From positions 1 to 50,354 of the forward strand of contig NZ_JAKSXW010000050.1 of NCBI RefSeq assembly GCF_022829405.1: a stretch of 50,354 bases of DNA, read 5' to 3'. The DNA comes from Methylobacterium sp. J-076 (GTDB lineage: Bacteria > Pseudomonadota > Alphaproteobacteria > Rhizobiales > Beijerinckiaceae). Every line of letters begins with the position of its first letter. Position 1 is the first letter of the stretch. Of the stretch, positions 31,449-39,531 are shown one piece after another. The position numbers and the translations under genes are program-made. A model generated the notes under the pieces. The model saw only the letters and a program-made list of their open reading frames with translations, had not been told where the DNA came from and made no database searches.

Positions 31449-32564
31449 TCACGTGATACCTATCAGATGGATCAGGCAGAGGCTGATCGCGGCCAAAGCC
31501 AACAGGGAGAGCGTGACTGCAGCTGTGACCCGCCCACCGGCCTGGGCCACGACCCTCACGTCGACACCGAGGCCCAGCGCCGCCATCGAGACGATGGTAA
31601 GCATGGTGGCCACTGTGGCGATCGGGACGAGCATGACCTGCGGGATCAGGCCAAGAGAGCGTAGGCCTGCCATGCCTAGGAAGGCGAGGATGAACCAGGG
31701 AACCAAACGGTGGATCGCGACGCGGCCCGGCGCCGGCCGGTCGCCCGCCGTGACATCGGGGGCAGGTTCATCGGTCTCCTCGCGCAGCCGGCTTGCCAGC
31801 ATGGACAGCATGAGAACTACGGGGCCGAGCATCAGCACACGCACAAGCTTGACGAGCGTGCCGATCTGCACGCTGAGCGCAGCCACAGAAGCAGTGGCGG
31901 CCAGCACCTGCGGCACCGCATAGACTGTCAGGCCGGCGAGCACGCCGTACTGCATGTTCGTTAAGTGCAGGAGTGGAACGAGGATGGGCAGGCCAAGCAC
32001 CACGAGTACGCCGAGCACGGCGGTAAAGGCGATCGAGGCCGCCACATCTTCGCTGTCCGCACCAACTACAGGGGCGACGGCGGCGATGGCTGAGTTGCCG
32101 CAGATCGAGTTACCACAGGCCACCAGCACCGCCATGCGACGCGGAAGGCCGAAAGCTCTACCGAGGCCGTAGCTGACTGCAATCGCTATCGCCACAACGG
32201 CAGCGATGCCGATTAGTAGGGCCGGGCCGGCCGCGACGATGGTGCCAACGCTCAAGGACGCGCCGAGGAGCACGACGGCGATTTCGAGGAGCGTCTTGGC
32301 CGAGAAGGCGATGCCGTATCGCCAACGTGACGAGGGCGTCCAAATGGTGCGGATAGCCGTACCGAGGAGGATAGCCAGCACCAAAGCCTCGAGCCAAGCC
32401 CGGCCAAGCAGATCGGTCTCGACATACTCGAGCCCGATCGCGATGCCCGTGACGACGAGACAGAGCAGCAGGCCAGGTCCCACACGGCGGATCCATCCCA
32501 CGAATTGCTGTCCGACAGAGGAGTTGTGAACTTTCGACGAGACGAGTGATGGGGCGGCGGACAT
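31449..32564 (-). CDS. yeiH: YeiH/UPF0324 family putative sulfate-type exporter
   Basis: 371 residues, about ten membrane helices. Family features: GRAWLEALVLAILLGTAIRTIWTP near residue 50, FSAKTLLEIAVVLLGASLSV, ACGNSICGNSAIAAVAPVVGA in the middle, and the C-terminal TIVSMAALGLGVDVRVVAQAGGRV. Known: YeiH belongs to a putative sulfate/sulfite exporter family and in enterobacteria is controlled by the LysR protein YeiE. It is the only intact copy of three traces of this family on the plasmid. Exporting sulfite or sulfate fits the island's products. Confidence 0.9.
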   Translation of the reverse strand: MSAAPSLVSSKVHNSSVGQQFVGWIRRVGPGLLLCLVVTGIAIGLEYVETDLLGRAWLEALVLAILLGTAIRTIWTPSSRWRYGIAFSAKTLLEIAVVLLGASLSVGTIVAAGPALLIGIAAVVAIAIAVSYGLGRAFGLPRRMAVLVACGNSICGNSAIAAVAPVVGADSEDVAASIAFTAVLGVLVVLGLPILVPLLHLTNMQYGVLAGLTVYAVPQVLAATASVAALSVQIGTLVKLVRVLMLGPVVLMLSMLASRLREETDEPAPDVTAGDRPAPGRVAIHRLVPWFILAFLGMAGLRSLGLIPQVMLVPIATVATMLTIVSMAALGLGVDVRVVAQAGGRVTAAVTLSLLALAAISLCLIHLIGIT

Positions 32565-32892
32565 GAATTTTGGCCTTTCGTCTGCGGCCTACCTCACATC
32601 CCGACGAGCAATCAGTCCAACTCATTAATGAGATTATTCTGTTCGTTTGATTCGATGGATACTCTTTCGTGTTCGAGTTCGCCTCAATCCGGCAACGGTT
32701 CCGATGGAGGTAAGATAAGAAATGGCACCGAGAACCCAGCGAATTATTTCTGACATGTCAATGGTCGGATCAATCCAAATAGTAATCTTTTGGCTTACAA
32801 TAATTGTAGCGAGCAATTATTGCTACGATGTAGGCCTCAAATTGTGCAGTGCCTCGCAAGCGTTTTTTTCTTCCGCTGGCCGCCCCCTCGCG

Positions 32893-32972
32893 TGGCCTGC
32901 CCCCTGGGAAGTGGTCCTCCGTGAGGTATGGCTTCGCGCCATGTTGGAGTTGACCCCGCTTGTAGTCCACGG
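32893..32972 (-). mobile_element. Right-end remnant of an IS3-type element
   Basis: About 80 bp whose complement matches 37141-37220, the right end of the IS3-type element, at most positions (shared blocks GGGTCAACTCCA, GCCATACCTCA, GGACCACTT, GGGGGCAG). It lies in inverted orientation relative to that copy and has its own TGGCCTGCCCCC tip at 32893. No transposase gene accompanies it. It abuts the ISL3-like fragment, so two IS remnants are fused here. Confidence 0.7.
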
Positions 32973-32974
32973 GC

Positions 32975-33321
32975 TCGCCCTCGGCGGTAAGCCCGATGCG
33001 AGTCTGGGCCTGTGCAAGGCGGCGCGTCCGGCATGCTCGCGGCGGCATCAGCTGCGGGAGTGACTCAGCGAAGGTGCGATGGCGGCAGGCACGATAATGG
33101 CAGTAGAAGCGTCGGATGCGCAGACGCAGCGTCATGGGCTGACCGACGCTCGGTAGATCGGCCGGGCAGCGTTCATAGCGGCTGTGAACGGCAGAGCTGG
33201 TCGTGCCACAGGTTGAGCAACGCCCATGCACACGTCGCGCCTGGGCGAAGACAACAAGACGACCGTCGTTCCGGATGACGCACTCGATGGTGCAGCCCGG
33301 CAGGGAAGAGGACAGGATCAT
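32975..33321 (-). pseudogene. Truncated ISL3-family transposase (zinc-finger end only)
   Basis: Leftward frame begins MILSSSLPGCTIECVIRNDGRLVVFAQ and has the ISL3 zinc-ribbon block CSTCGTTSSAVHSRYERCPADLPSVGQP followed by LRLRIRRFYCHYRACRHRTFAESLPQL, then RACRTRRLAQAQTRIGL. Right there the sequence switches into the IS3-type end (32893-32972), so the catalytic domain is gone. The remaining fragment cannot transpose. Confidence 0.8.
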
Positions 33322-33591
33322 CCCCCTAGTGAATCAGCCCGTGCCATCCCCCTCACCGCGACCGTTCCATGCAAAGTGCGGGAGAACCACGATGCCGAGG
33401 GAGGATTAGTGGAACACGATGCAACATCGGTATAAGCTCGAACAGACCCCAGGCTTGGCCATCCGGTTCTGCTGGTTCATGCTGCTCTCGCCCGGCGGCG
33501 TTGCGAGCGTTGCCCTCTTTCTTCGTGCCTTCGCCGGAACGCCGTAAAGGGTCCTTCTCATGCTTGCGTAATCACATCGGTATCCAAGTGC

Positions 33592-34284
33592 ATGACCGAG
33601 CGACTACTGGACAGCTCCTCCGCGATCGCTGAGCGCATCGCAGCGCTCGGCTCGGCACATATCACGCGGTTAGAAGCTTATGCAGAAACTTTGCGCGCGT
33701 CGCACGGAGAGGTCCCACACTTCGATCCGTTCGACGGTGGGGTCGACGCCCGGCTGCTGTTTCTCCTTGCAACCCCGGGGCCGAGCTTGGCACCGATTCG
33801 ATTTACCTCGCGAGACAATCCGACGGGCACAGCGAGAACTTTAAGACGGCTTTTTGCGGCCGCAGGAATTCCGCGCCGTGAAAGCGTGCTCTGGAACGCG
33901 GTACCATGGATCCTCCTGCGCAGGGGGCGGACCCTCGGCGTGCCTTCCGCACACGATAGGGCGGCGGCTCGTGCAGTTCTTCCCGATCTGCTCGAACTAT
34001 TGCCTCGACTGGAGGCGGTGGTCCTTCTGGGAGCTGAAGCAAGCACCCTGGCCGATCGGGTGCAAGAACGCGTGCCGATCGTCTTTATGGCACCGCATCC
34101 AAGCCCGGCAAATCTGGCTGCAGATCAAACCGCGTTCGCTCGCCTCGAGCGCGCTTTCATGGAAGTAAGTGCCGTTAGTCGAAGGTCGGCGCAACCCACC
34201 GGCGCCCCGGACATTAAACAGAGAGCGTTACGCAGCGGGGCCATTGTGACCTGCCCCCACGAGGTGGTCCGAGTTCAAAATTAG
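33592..34284 (+). CDS. Uracil-DNA-glycosylase-superfamily protein, C-terminus replaced by IS sequence
   Basis: 230 residues. UDG-fold features: LLFLLATPGPSLAPIRFTSRDNPTGTARTLRRLF (motif-1-like region), VLWNAVPWILL, and FMAPHPSPANL near residue 167, the His-containing motif II. Known UDG-like proteins excise uracil or damaged bases. The IS3-type left terminal repeat begins at 34247, inside the gene, so the last 12 codons (TCPHEVVRVQN) belong to the IS. The catalytic core lies before this, so activity may survive. Start ATG 33592 has only a weak ribosome site. The 270 bp upstream hold nothing I recognise. Confidence 0.72.
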   Translation: MTERLLDSSSAIAERIAALGSAHITRLEAYAETLRASHGEVPHFDPFDGGVDARLLFLLATPGPSLAPIRFTSRDNPTGTARTLRRLFAAAGIPRRESVLWNAVPWILLRRGRTLGVPSAHDRAAARAVLPDLLELLPRLEAVVLLGAEASTLADRVQERVPIVFMAPHPSPANLAADQTAFARLERAFMEVSAVSRRSAQPTGAPDIKQRALRSGAIVTCPHEVVRVQN

Positions 34285-34374
34285 TGCAGGGTCGGCTGAC
34301 CCTGACCCAGCAAACTGGTCCGCGCCGAGCGCAAGTTTTTCGGGCATCCTGAACCCTGAAGGAGGGTGGATGCC

Positions 34375-34641
34375 ATGCCTCGCAAACGCTTCACGAACGA
34401 ACAGATCGCCTTTGCCCTGCGGCAGGCGGAGAACGGCGCCTCGGTGGATGAGGTCTGCCGGAAGATGGGCGTGTCTGAGCCGACGTTTTACCGCTGGAAG
34501 AAGCAGTTCGTCGGCATGGGCGTGCCGGAGATCCGGCGGCTGAAGCAGCTGGAGGACGAGAACAGCAAGCTCAAACGGCTGGTGGCCGACCTGACGCTGG
34601 ACCGCTCCATGCTGCAGGATGTGCTCAAGCGAAAGTGGTGA
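34375..34641 (+). CDS. IS3-family OrfA (helix-turn-helix transposase subunit)
   Basis: 88 residues; ATG 34375 with GGAGG nine bases upstream. MPRKRFTNEQIAFALRQAENGASVDEVCRKMGVSEPTFYRWKKQF is the IS3 OrfA helix-turn-helix, followed by the leucine zipper EIRRLKQLEDENSKLKRLVADLTLDRSMLQDVL. It ends overlapping the orfB start, where a programmed -1 frameshift normally makes the OrfAB transposase. Confidence 0.95.
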   Translation: MPRKRFTNEQIAFALRQAENGASVDEVCRKMGVSEPTFYRWKKQFVGMGVPEIRRLKQLEDENSKLKRLVADLTLDRSMLQDVLKRKW

Positions 34642-35186
34642 GGCCCGCCGTTCGCCGTGAGGTCGCCGGTCACCTGCAGGTGACCTACGGCATCAGCGAG
34701 CGTCGGGCCTGTCAGGCCACCGGTTTCGGCCGCTCGTCTCAGCGTTACCGCAAGCGCGCCGACCCTCAGGTGGCACTGCGCATGCGGCTGAAGGAACTCG
34801 CTGCCGCACGGGTGCGCTACGGCTACCGGCGGCTGCACATCCTGTTGCGACGGGAGGGCTGGGAGGTGAACCACAAGCGCACCTACCGGATCTACCGGGA
34901 CGAAGGGCTGTCGATCCGGCCCAAGCTACCCAAGCGCAAACGGGCCTGGCGCTACCGACAAGGGCGGCCCGCGATCGGCGGTCCCAACGAGGTCTGGGCC
35001 ATGGACTTCATGTCCGATCGCCTGTTCGACGGGCGTCCATTCCGGATCCTGACGGTCGTCGATTGCCATACGCGAGAGGCGCTCTCGCTCACACCGAGAG
35101 CCAATTTCCGCGCCTTCCAGGTGACCGAGGCCCTGGACGCACTGGTGAAGCTCCGCGGTCGTCCAAAGAGCCTACGGGTTGACAAC

Positions 35187-36848
35187 GTCCTACGTAGCGA
35201 GGAAGGACGGCTGGTCGGGCAACAGGTCTCTGTCCGCGAACATGCGCCCGCGGTGTGTTTGTCGTCAACGTCGATCCAGGCGGCTCCTGCCGATCCGGAA
35301 GAACTCTCGGCCATAGCGAACACAGGATCCAGCCGATGCACGCGGCACCGTGGTCCTCACCGTCCTCAACACGAGATGTCGATCCAGGCAGGAGACCCGA
35401 GCATTGTCTACAGGGTCGTGGCTCTCACGCCCTCACGGCTCTGCTGAGAGGGGTTCTCCCACCTGGCACCGGCCCCTCGACGAAGGGCCGGTAGTCGGCA
35501 CCGGTCTTGATGACGGCGTGCACCACGCGCGCCATCTTGGCGGTGATCGCGGTCAGCGCCTTGCGCCGCAGGTCGGCATCGTGCCGGTCGCGGGCGATGT
35601 AGCGCTCGAACTTGTCACGGAAGCCGTTCTCCCGCTGTCGGATGGCCACCTGCCCAGCCAGCCAGAGCGTACGCCGGAGCCGGGCGTTGCCGTACTTCGA
35701 CAGCTTGGTCTGGCCACGGAAGGTGCCGGATTGCTGGGTGGCCAGATCGAGCCCGCAGAACTTCAGGAACTGCCGGTGATGGCCGAAGCGGCGCAGGTCG
35801 CCGGCCTCAGCCAGGATGGTCAGGGCGTTGATCGGGCCGATGCCGGGGATGCGGCGCAGCAGCTTGTAGTCGGAGCTGTCCGTCAGGAGGGCGTCGGCCG
35901 TGGCCTCGATGGCGTCGCGCTGCTGGATCAGCCCGCGCGCCTCGCCGATGACGAGCCGGAACATGCTCACCGCCGGAGCGTCAGGCGGCACCGGCAGGCC
36001 AATCGAGCTGCGGGCCGTCTCGTAGATGTCGCCGAGCAGTTGCGCCTTGGCGACCTTGCGCCCGACGACATCCCAGGCGGCGGCGATGAAGGCCTCCTTG
36101 CTCAGCGCGGTGATGCAGGCGGGCGTGGGGAAGCGGTCGAGGAAGGCGAAGAACCAGTCCGAGCGGCTGTTGTGGCGGAAGCGGTCGACCTCCGGGAAGT
36201 ACAGCGGCAGGTAGTGGGTCAGGATCCGATGCAGCACCTCGGTCTTGGCCTTTGAGACGGCGTCGTGCGTCTTGGACAGTTCCTGCACGTCGTTGATGCC
36301 GGCGGCGAGCGGGTCGTGGTACACCTGCGAGGCGCCGATGCGGATCATGTGCAGCATGACCTGGGCGTCCTTCGGGTCGTTCTTGTCCCAGCCGTTGTGC
36401 AGGGCCTCGCGGGTGCGGGCGAGCCCTACGGAGGAGATCAGGCGCACGGCAAAGCCGGCCTGGAGCAGGCGCCAGGCGATCGGGCGGTGATAGTTGCCGG
36501 TGGCCTCGAAGCCGCAGGTCACCGGCTGACCGAGGTCCGATAGCAGCGCGATCAGACGGTCGTGCTCGGCGCGGGTGTTGAGGACGCTCAACCGGCGTCG
36601 TCGGCCGGAGCCGGGCACCTCGATCAGGACCTCGTTGCGGGCCTTGGCGACGTCGATGGCTACGAGAACGCCGGCCGGCGGCGTAAGCTGTGGTCTGGTC
36701 ATGGTCGATCCGTCTCCGGAATGAGGCTTCGAACACCGTCACTCTAGAGACCTGCCGGTCGGCCATGACCGCCCAAGGCGGCGCGCTGCGCTCAGCATGG
36801 CTTCGCGCGCCGCCCCCGAACCGTCGAGCCATCTTCCTGATGTGCTAT
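35187..36848 (-). mobile_element. IS110-family insertion sequence
   Basis: Limits are set by where the host orfB breaks (GACAAC at 35181-35186) and resumes (GGGCCGGAATTC from 36849); they are good to a few bases. No terminal inverted repeats and no target duplication are seen, as expected for this family. About 146 bp precede the transposase start and about 238 bp follow its stop. In IS110-family elements one of these flanks encodes the structured bridge RNA that chooses target and donor; the longer 3' flank (35187-35424) hints at the IS1111-like arrangement, but I could not fold it. Confidence 0.85.
35425..36702 (-). CDS. IS110-family DEDD transposase (recombinase)
   Basis: 425 residues. 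The N-terminal RuvC-like DEDD domain has VAIDVAKARNEVLIEV (Asp), CGFEATGNYHRPIAWRL (Glu) and GWDKNDPKDAQVML (Asp-Asp). The C-terminal Transposase_20 domain has RRIPGIGPINALTILAEAGDLRRFGHHRQFLKFCGLDLATQQSG with the conserved serine region. All domains are complete, so the element is probably active. It recombines circular intermediates under a bridge RNA. Confidence 0.95.
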   Translation of the reverse strand: MTRPQLTPPAGVLVAIDVAKARNEVLIEVPGSGRRRRLSVLNTRAEHDRLIALLSDLGQPVTCGFEATGNYHRPIAWRLLQAGFAVRLISSVGLARTREALHNGWDKNDPKDAQVMLHMIRIGASQVYHDPLAAGINDVQELSKTHDAVSKAKTEVLHRILTHYLPLYFPEVDRFRHNSRSDWFFAFLDRFPTPACITALSKEAFIAAAWDVVGRKVAKAQLLGDIYETARSSIGLPVPPDAPAVSMFRLVIGEARGLIQQRDAIEATADALLTDSSDYKLLRRIPGIGPINALTILAEAGDLRRFGHHRQFLKFCGLDLATQQSGTFRGQTKLSKYGNARLRRTLWLAGQVAIRQRENGFRDKFERYIARDRHDADLRRKALTAITAKMARVVHAVIKTGADYRPFVEGPVPGGRTPLSRAVRA

Positions 36849-37286
36849 GGGCCGGAATTCGCCGGGCGCATGCTCGACCAATGGGCTTATCTGAACGGGG
36901 TTGAGATCGACTTCTCCCGACCGGGTAAGCCGACCGACAACGCCTACATCGAGTCGTTCAACGGCCGCCTACGGGCAGAGTGCTTGAACGCTTCGTGGTT
37001 CCTATCGCTAGCCGATGCCCGTGAACGCATCGAGGACTGGAGGTGCCACTACAACGAAGATCGACCCCATACAGCCCTGGGCGGCTTGACGCCCCGAGCC
37101 TTCGCCAACCAAGCTGTCACAGCCCGAGAAATTGCATAGGTCGTGGACCACAAACCGGGTCAACTCCACCTGGCCCGAAAGCCATACCTCAGGGCGGACC
37201 ACTTCACTGGGGGCAGATCACTCCTCCCTTGAGAGGCTCAAACTCATTCAATCGTTCTGCTGAATGTTCTGACGTTGAGAGGTGTC

Positions 37287-37952
37287 GTGTCAAGTGTGGG
37301 ACCGAAACAGGCGATCTTCGCCAGCCTGGCCGAAATCGCGCAGGCGCTCGGTCACGCGAACCGATTGGAACTCCTAGAGCACCTGGGCCAGGGCGAGCGC
37401 AGCGTGGAGGAGTTGGCCGCAAGGGCCTCGCTGACGTTCGCCAACGCCTCTCGGCACCTGCAAATCCTGCGGCGGGCCTCCCTGGTCGCGACGCGCCGCG
37501 ACGGCAAGCGTGTGCTCTACCGCCTGGCTGGGGAAGGTGAGGTGATCGCGTTGCTGAAAGCTCTCAGCCAGGTTGGCGAGCGCAATATGGCGGAGGTCGA
37601 GCGGGTGATGACCGCCTACTTCCGCGCCCGCGATGCGATGGAGCCGGTCTCCCGGTCCGAGTTGACCGAGCGCCTGGAAAGCGAGCTGGTAACGGTGCTG
37701 GATGTGCGCCCGGAAAGCGAGTTCCGGTTGGGGCATTTGCCGCGCGCGCTCAACATCCCCTGGCCGGAACTGGAGCAGCGATTAAACGAGCTGCCGCCGG
37801 ATCGTGAGGTGGTTGCCTACTGCCGGGGGCCGTACTGCGTTCTGTCGTTCGAGACGGTCGCGGTCCTCCGCGCGCGCGGCTTCACGGTGCACCGGCTGGA
37901 GGACGGTTTTCCGGAGTGGAAGGCTGCTGGGCTACCGGTTGAGGCCGCATAA
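37287..37952 (+). CDS. ArsR-type regulator fused to a rhodanese domain
   Basis: 221 residues from a GTG at 37287 (GAGAGG just upstream; a TTG four codons earlier is possible). Residues about 10-95: ArsR winged helix (EIAQALGHANRLELLEHLGQGERSVEELAARASLTFANASRHLQILRRA). Residues about 125-218: rhodanese (VTVLDVRPESEFRLGHLPRALNIPWPELEQRL) with active-site loop CRGPYC. Known proteins of this plan couple a sulfur-carrying or thiol-sensing rhodanese to DNA binding. Its promoter and targets are unclear; it stands alone just after the IS3 right end (66 bp), so upstream DNA may have been replaced. Confidence 0.92.
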   Translation: MSSVGPKQAIFASLAEIAQALGHANRLELLEHLGQGERSVEELAARASLTFANASRHLQILRRASLVATRRDGKRVLYRLAGEGEVIALLKALSQVGERNMAEVERVMTAYFRARDAMEPVSRSELTERLESELVTVLDVRPESEFRLGHLPRALNIPWPELEQRLNELPPDREVVAYCRGPYCVLSFETVAVLRARGFTVHRLEDGFPEWKAAGLPVEAA

Positions 37953-38228
37953 CGCTTCTAGTCCTGGCTCTTACGGTCCGCTGCATCCGTTATGCGACCA
38001 GCACAACATATTGATCGCGCAAAATGGTACGGTTTCGCGCGGTTGCAGCCTGCCCGACAAGCCTTTGACAGAACACAGTCCCGATCGCGCAGAAGGGTGC
38101 GCTCAAAACGGCTCGATTAGGGTATGCGGATCGCAACTCGCACCATCGGTTCGTTATGGATGCGCCTTTAACGGACCGCTATTCTCGGCTGCTCTAACCT
38201 AATTCGGACCTTCAAAAGGGTTGGGCTA

Positions 38229-38642
38229 TCACATCGGAGCATCGAGCATATCGAGGACCGGGCAGGCAGGCGTCGGCGTACCGCTGCACTGGTCGATCGT
38301 GTTGCTCAGGATGCTCTCAAGCCGTGCGAGATGGGCGAGTTTGGTGCGGACCTCGGATAGGTGCGCACTGGCAATGTCCCGGACCTCGGCACAGGATCGG
38401 TGACCGGGCGCGGCCAACGTCAGCAAGGCCCGGATATCCTCGATCCCGAAACCCAACGCGCGAGCGTGACGGATGAACGCCAAGCGCTGGACGTGGGCCG
38501 AATCGTAGGCCCGGTGACCGCCTCCGGTGCGGGCAGGCGGTGGCATGAGCCCGATGCGCTCGTAGTAGCGGACCGTCTCCAGATTGACCCCGGCTGCCGC
38601 CGCAAGCTGCCCGATGGAGAGGCCGCGCGGACCCGTGACCAT
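38229..38642 (-). CDS. merR: MerR-family metal regulator, mercury-type cysteines
   Basis: 137 residues. MerR winged helix (LSIGQLAAAAGVNLETVRYYERIGLMPPPARTGGGHRAYD), a long dimerisation helix, and three cysteines at 84, 119 and 127 in SCAEV, DQCSG and PACPVL. Mercury MerR uses Cys82, 117 and 126, so the spacing (35 then 8 rather than 9) is nearly the same. It is divergent from merT and the operator between them is of the classical 19-bp type. Hg(II) is the best guess; other soft metals are possible. Confidence 0.88.
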   Translation of the reverse strand: MVTGPRGLSIGQLAAAAGVNLETVRYYERIGLMPPPARTGGGHRAYDSAHVQRLAFIRHARALGFGIEDIRALLTLAAPGHRSCAEVRDIASAHLSEVRTKLAHLARLESILSNTIDQCSGTPTPACPVLDMLDAPM

Positions 38643-38649
38643 TTTCCTC

Positions 38650-38680
38650 TTGATCCCGTAGTGGCTACGGGATGCAGAGT
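38650..38680 (+). promoter_or_regulatory. MerR-type promoter/operator of merT
   Basis: -35 TTGATC (38650-38655) and a poor -10 CAGAGT (38675-38680) are separated by 19 bp, the over-long spacer typical of MerR-activated promoters. Within the spacer region is a perfect dyad with 9-bp arms ATCCCGTAG and CTACGGGAT around TGG (38653-38673). The dyad lies in the 47-bp gap between divergent merR and merT. Confidence 0.85.
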
Positions 38681-38689
38681 GGCACGATC

Positions 38690-39124
38690 ATGACCGACAC
38701 ACCATCCATAGCGGCCTCTGCGAGATCCGCCCCACGTCCGCGGGACAGCCTGCCGGTTCCTGCGGGGAGCTGGTTTGCCGGGCTGGGCACGGTCGCCGGG
38801 CTGGGGGCGCTTGCGGCATCATCCTGCTGCGCCCTGCCGATGGCGCTCGCCGGTCTCGGCGCGACGGGGGCTGTGTTCGGCGGGTTGACGATGTTGGCGA
38901 GCATACGGCCGCTCCTGCTCGGCGGGGCCGCTCTGGCCCTCCTTGTGGGCTGGGCGCTGTTCTTCCGCCGCCGGGCAACGGCCTGCGCCATGGCTGGTCC
39001 ATATGCCAGCACCGGACCATCACGGCGCACGGCTGTCTTGCTCGGGATGGGGACGGCGCTGGTTGCCTTGGCGCTTGTATGGGAACCCTACCTTGAGCCC
39101 GCGGTGCTCAGGGCCATGCGGTGA
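38690..39124 (+). CDS. merT: MerT-like mercuric ion transporter
   Basis: 144 residues; ATG 38690 with GAGTGG upstream. Three membrane helices: WFAGLGTVAGLGALAASSCCALPMALAGLG with the vicinal Cys46-Cys47 pair that receives metal, then MLASIRPLLLGGAALALLVGWALFF, and VLLGMGTALVALALVW. The second, cytoplasmic cysteine pair of MerT is reduced to one Cys (RRRATACAMAGPYA). The N-terminus is about 20 residues longer than usual. Known MerT moves Hg(II) inward for MerA, but no merA or merP is on this plasmid. Confidence 0.87.
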   Translation: MTDTPSIAASARSAPRPRDSLPVPAGSWFAGLGTVAGLGALAASSCCALPMALAGLGATGAVFGGLTMLASIRPLLLGGAALALLVGWALFFRRRATACAMAGPYASTGPSRRTAVLLGMGTALVALALVWEPYLEPAVLRAMR

Positions 39125-39357
39125 AGCGGATGCAGCTTCAGTCCACTCTCACATGCCCCCGCTGCGGCCATCAGGCGACGGAAACGATGCCGACCGACGC
39201 ATGCCAGTTCTTCTACGAGTGCACCGGATGCGGTGCGCTCCTGCGCCCGAATGCAGGCGACTGCTGCGTCTTCTGTTCCTTCGGCGACGTACCCTGTCCG
39301 CCGATCCAAGAGGCCCGTGAGAGCGGACAACCTGCGCGCTGCTGCTCGGAATCATAG
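39121..39357 (+). CDS. GDCCVxC-motif putative heavy-metal resistance protein
   Basis: 78 residues from a GTG that overlaps the merT stop (GTGA). Two zinc-ribbon-like pairs CPRCGH and CTGCGA precede NAGDCCVFCSFGDVPCPPIQ, the defining motif of a small family that occurs beside mer genes and sometimes carries selenocysteine. Here all positions are Cys codons. A C-terminal RCCSES adds two more. Function is unproven in general; location suggests binding of mercury or a related metal after uptake. Confidence 0.88.
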   Translation: MKRMQLQSTLTCPRCGHQATETMPTDACQFFYECTGCGALLRPNAGDCCVFCSFGDVPCPPIQEARESGQPARCCSES

Positions 39358-39410
39358 CGACCAACCCAACCGAACATAGCTGCTGCCCACCCGAGGCAGT
39401 CGATCCTCAT

Positions 39411-39517
39411 GGTTCGATTTGGGTATGCCTCAATCGAACTGGACGATTAGCAGTCTCATATAATCAGCTTGACCATTCAAATCGAACCACTATCATGATA
39501 CCTATTCTAATCGAACC
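39411..39517 (+). repeat. Res-like array of AATCGAAC(C/T) repeats upstream of a serine recombinase
   Basis: Four copies of a 9-bp motif: inverted GGTTCGATT at 39411-39419, AATCGAACT at 39432-39440, AATCGAACC at 39480-39488 and AATCGAACC at 39509-39517. The first two face each other and form a dyad; the last two are direct. The array ends 14 bp before the recombinase start. Paired subsites upstream of the gene are typical of resolvase res sites, where they serve recombination and autoregulation. Confidence 0.7.
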
Positions 39518-39531
39518 GGTTGGCGGGTTTC

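Larger units (their letters stand above)
34635..37139 (+). pseudogene. IS3-family OrfB transposase, interrupted at 35187-36848
   Basis: Part one (34635-35186) reads RPAVRREVAGHLQVTYGISERRA... then the integrase core start VWAMDFMSDRLFDGRPFRILTVVD (first catalytic Asp) up to KSLRVDN (second Asp). Part two (36849-37139) resumes GPEFAGRMLDQWAYLNGVEI and DNAYIESFNGRLRAECLN with the catalytic Glu. Joining at DN|GPEF restores a standard DDE transposase. The IS110 insert lies exactly after the second Asp codon region, so the enzyme is inactive. Confidence 0.92.
34247..37220 (+). mobile_element. IS3-family element, split by an IS110 insertion
   Basis: Imperfect terminal repeats: left TGACCTGCCCCCACGAGGTG at 34247, right (complement) TGATCTGCCCCCAGTGAAGT ending at 37220, continuing with GGTCCG in both. 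Between them lie orfA and a two-part orfB. Without the 1,662-bp insert the element is about 1,312 bp, usual for IS3 members. I see no matching 3-4 bp target duplication at the two flanks. The left end cuts the UDG-like gene. Confidence 0.85.

Noticed and set aside
35187..35424. A plus-strand continuation of orfB through the IS110 flank
   Set aside because: The frame stays open by chance, but the transposase match ends at RVDN and resumes at 36849.
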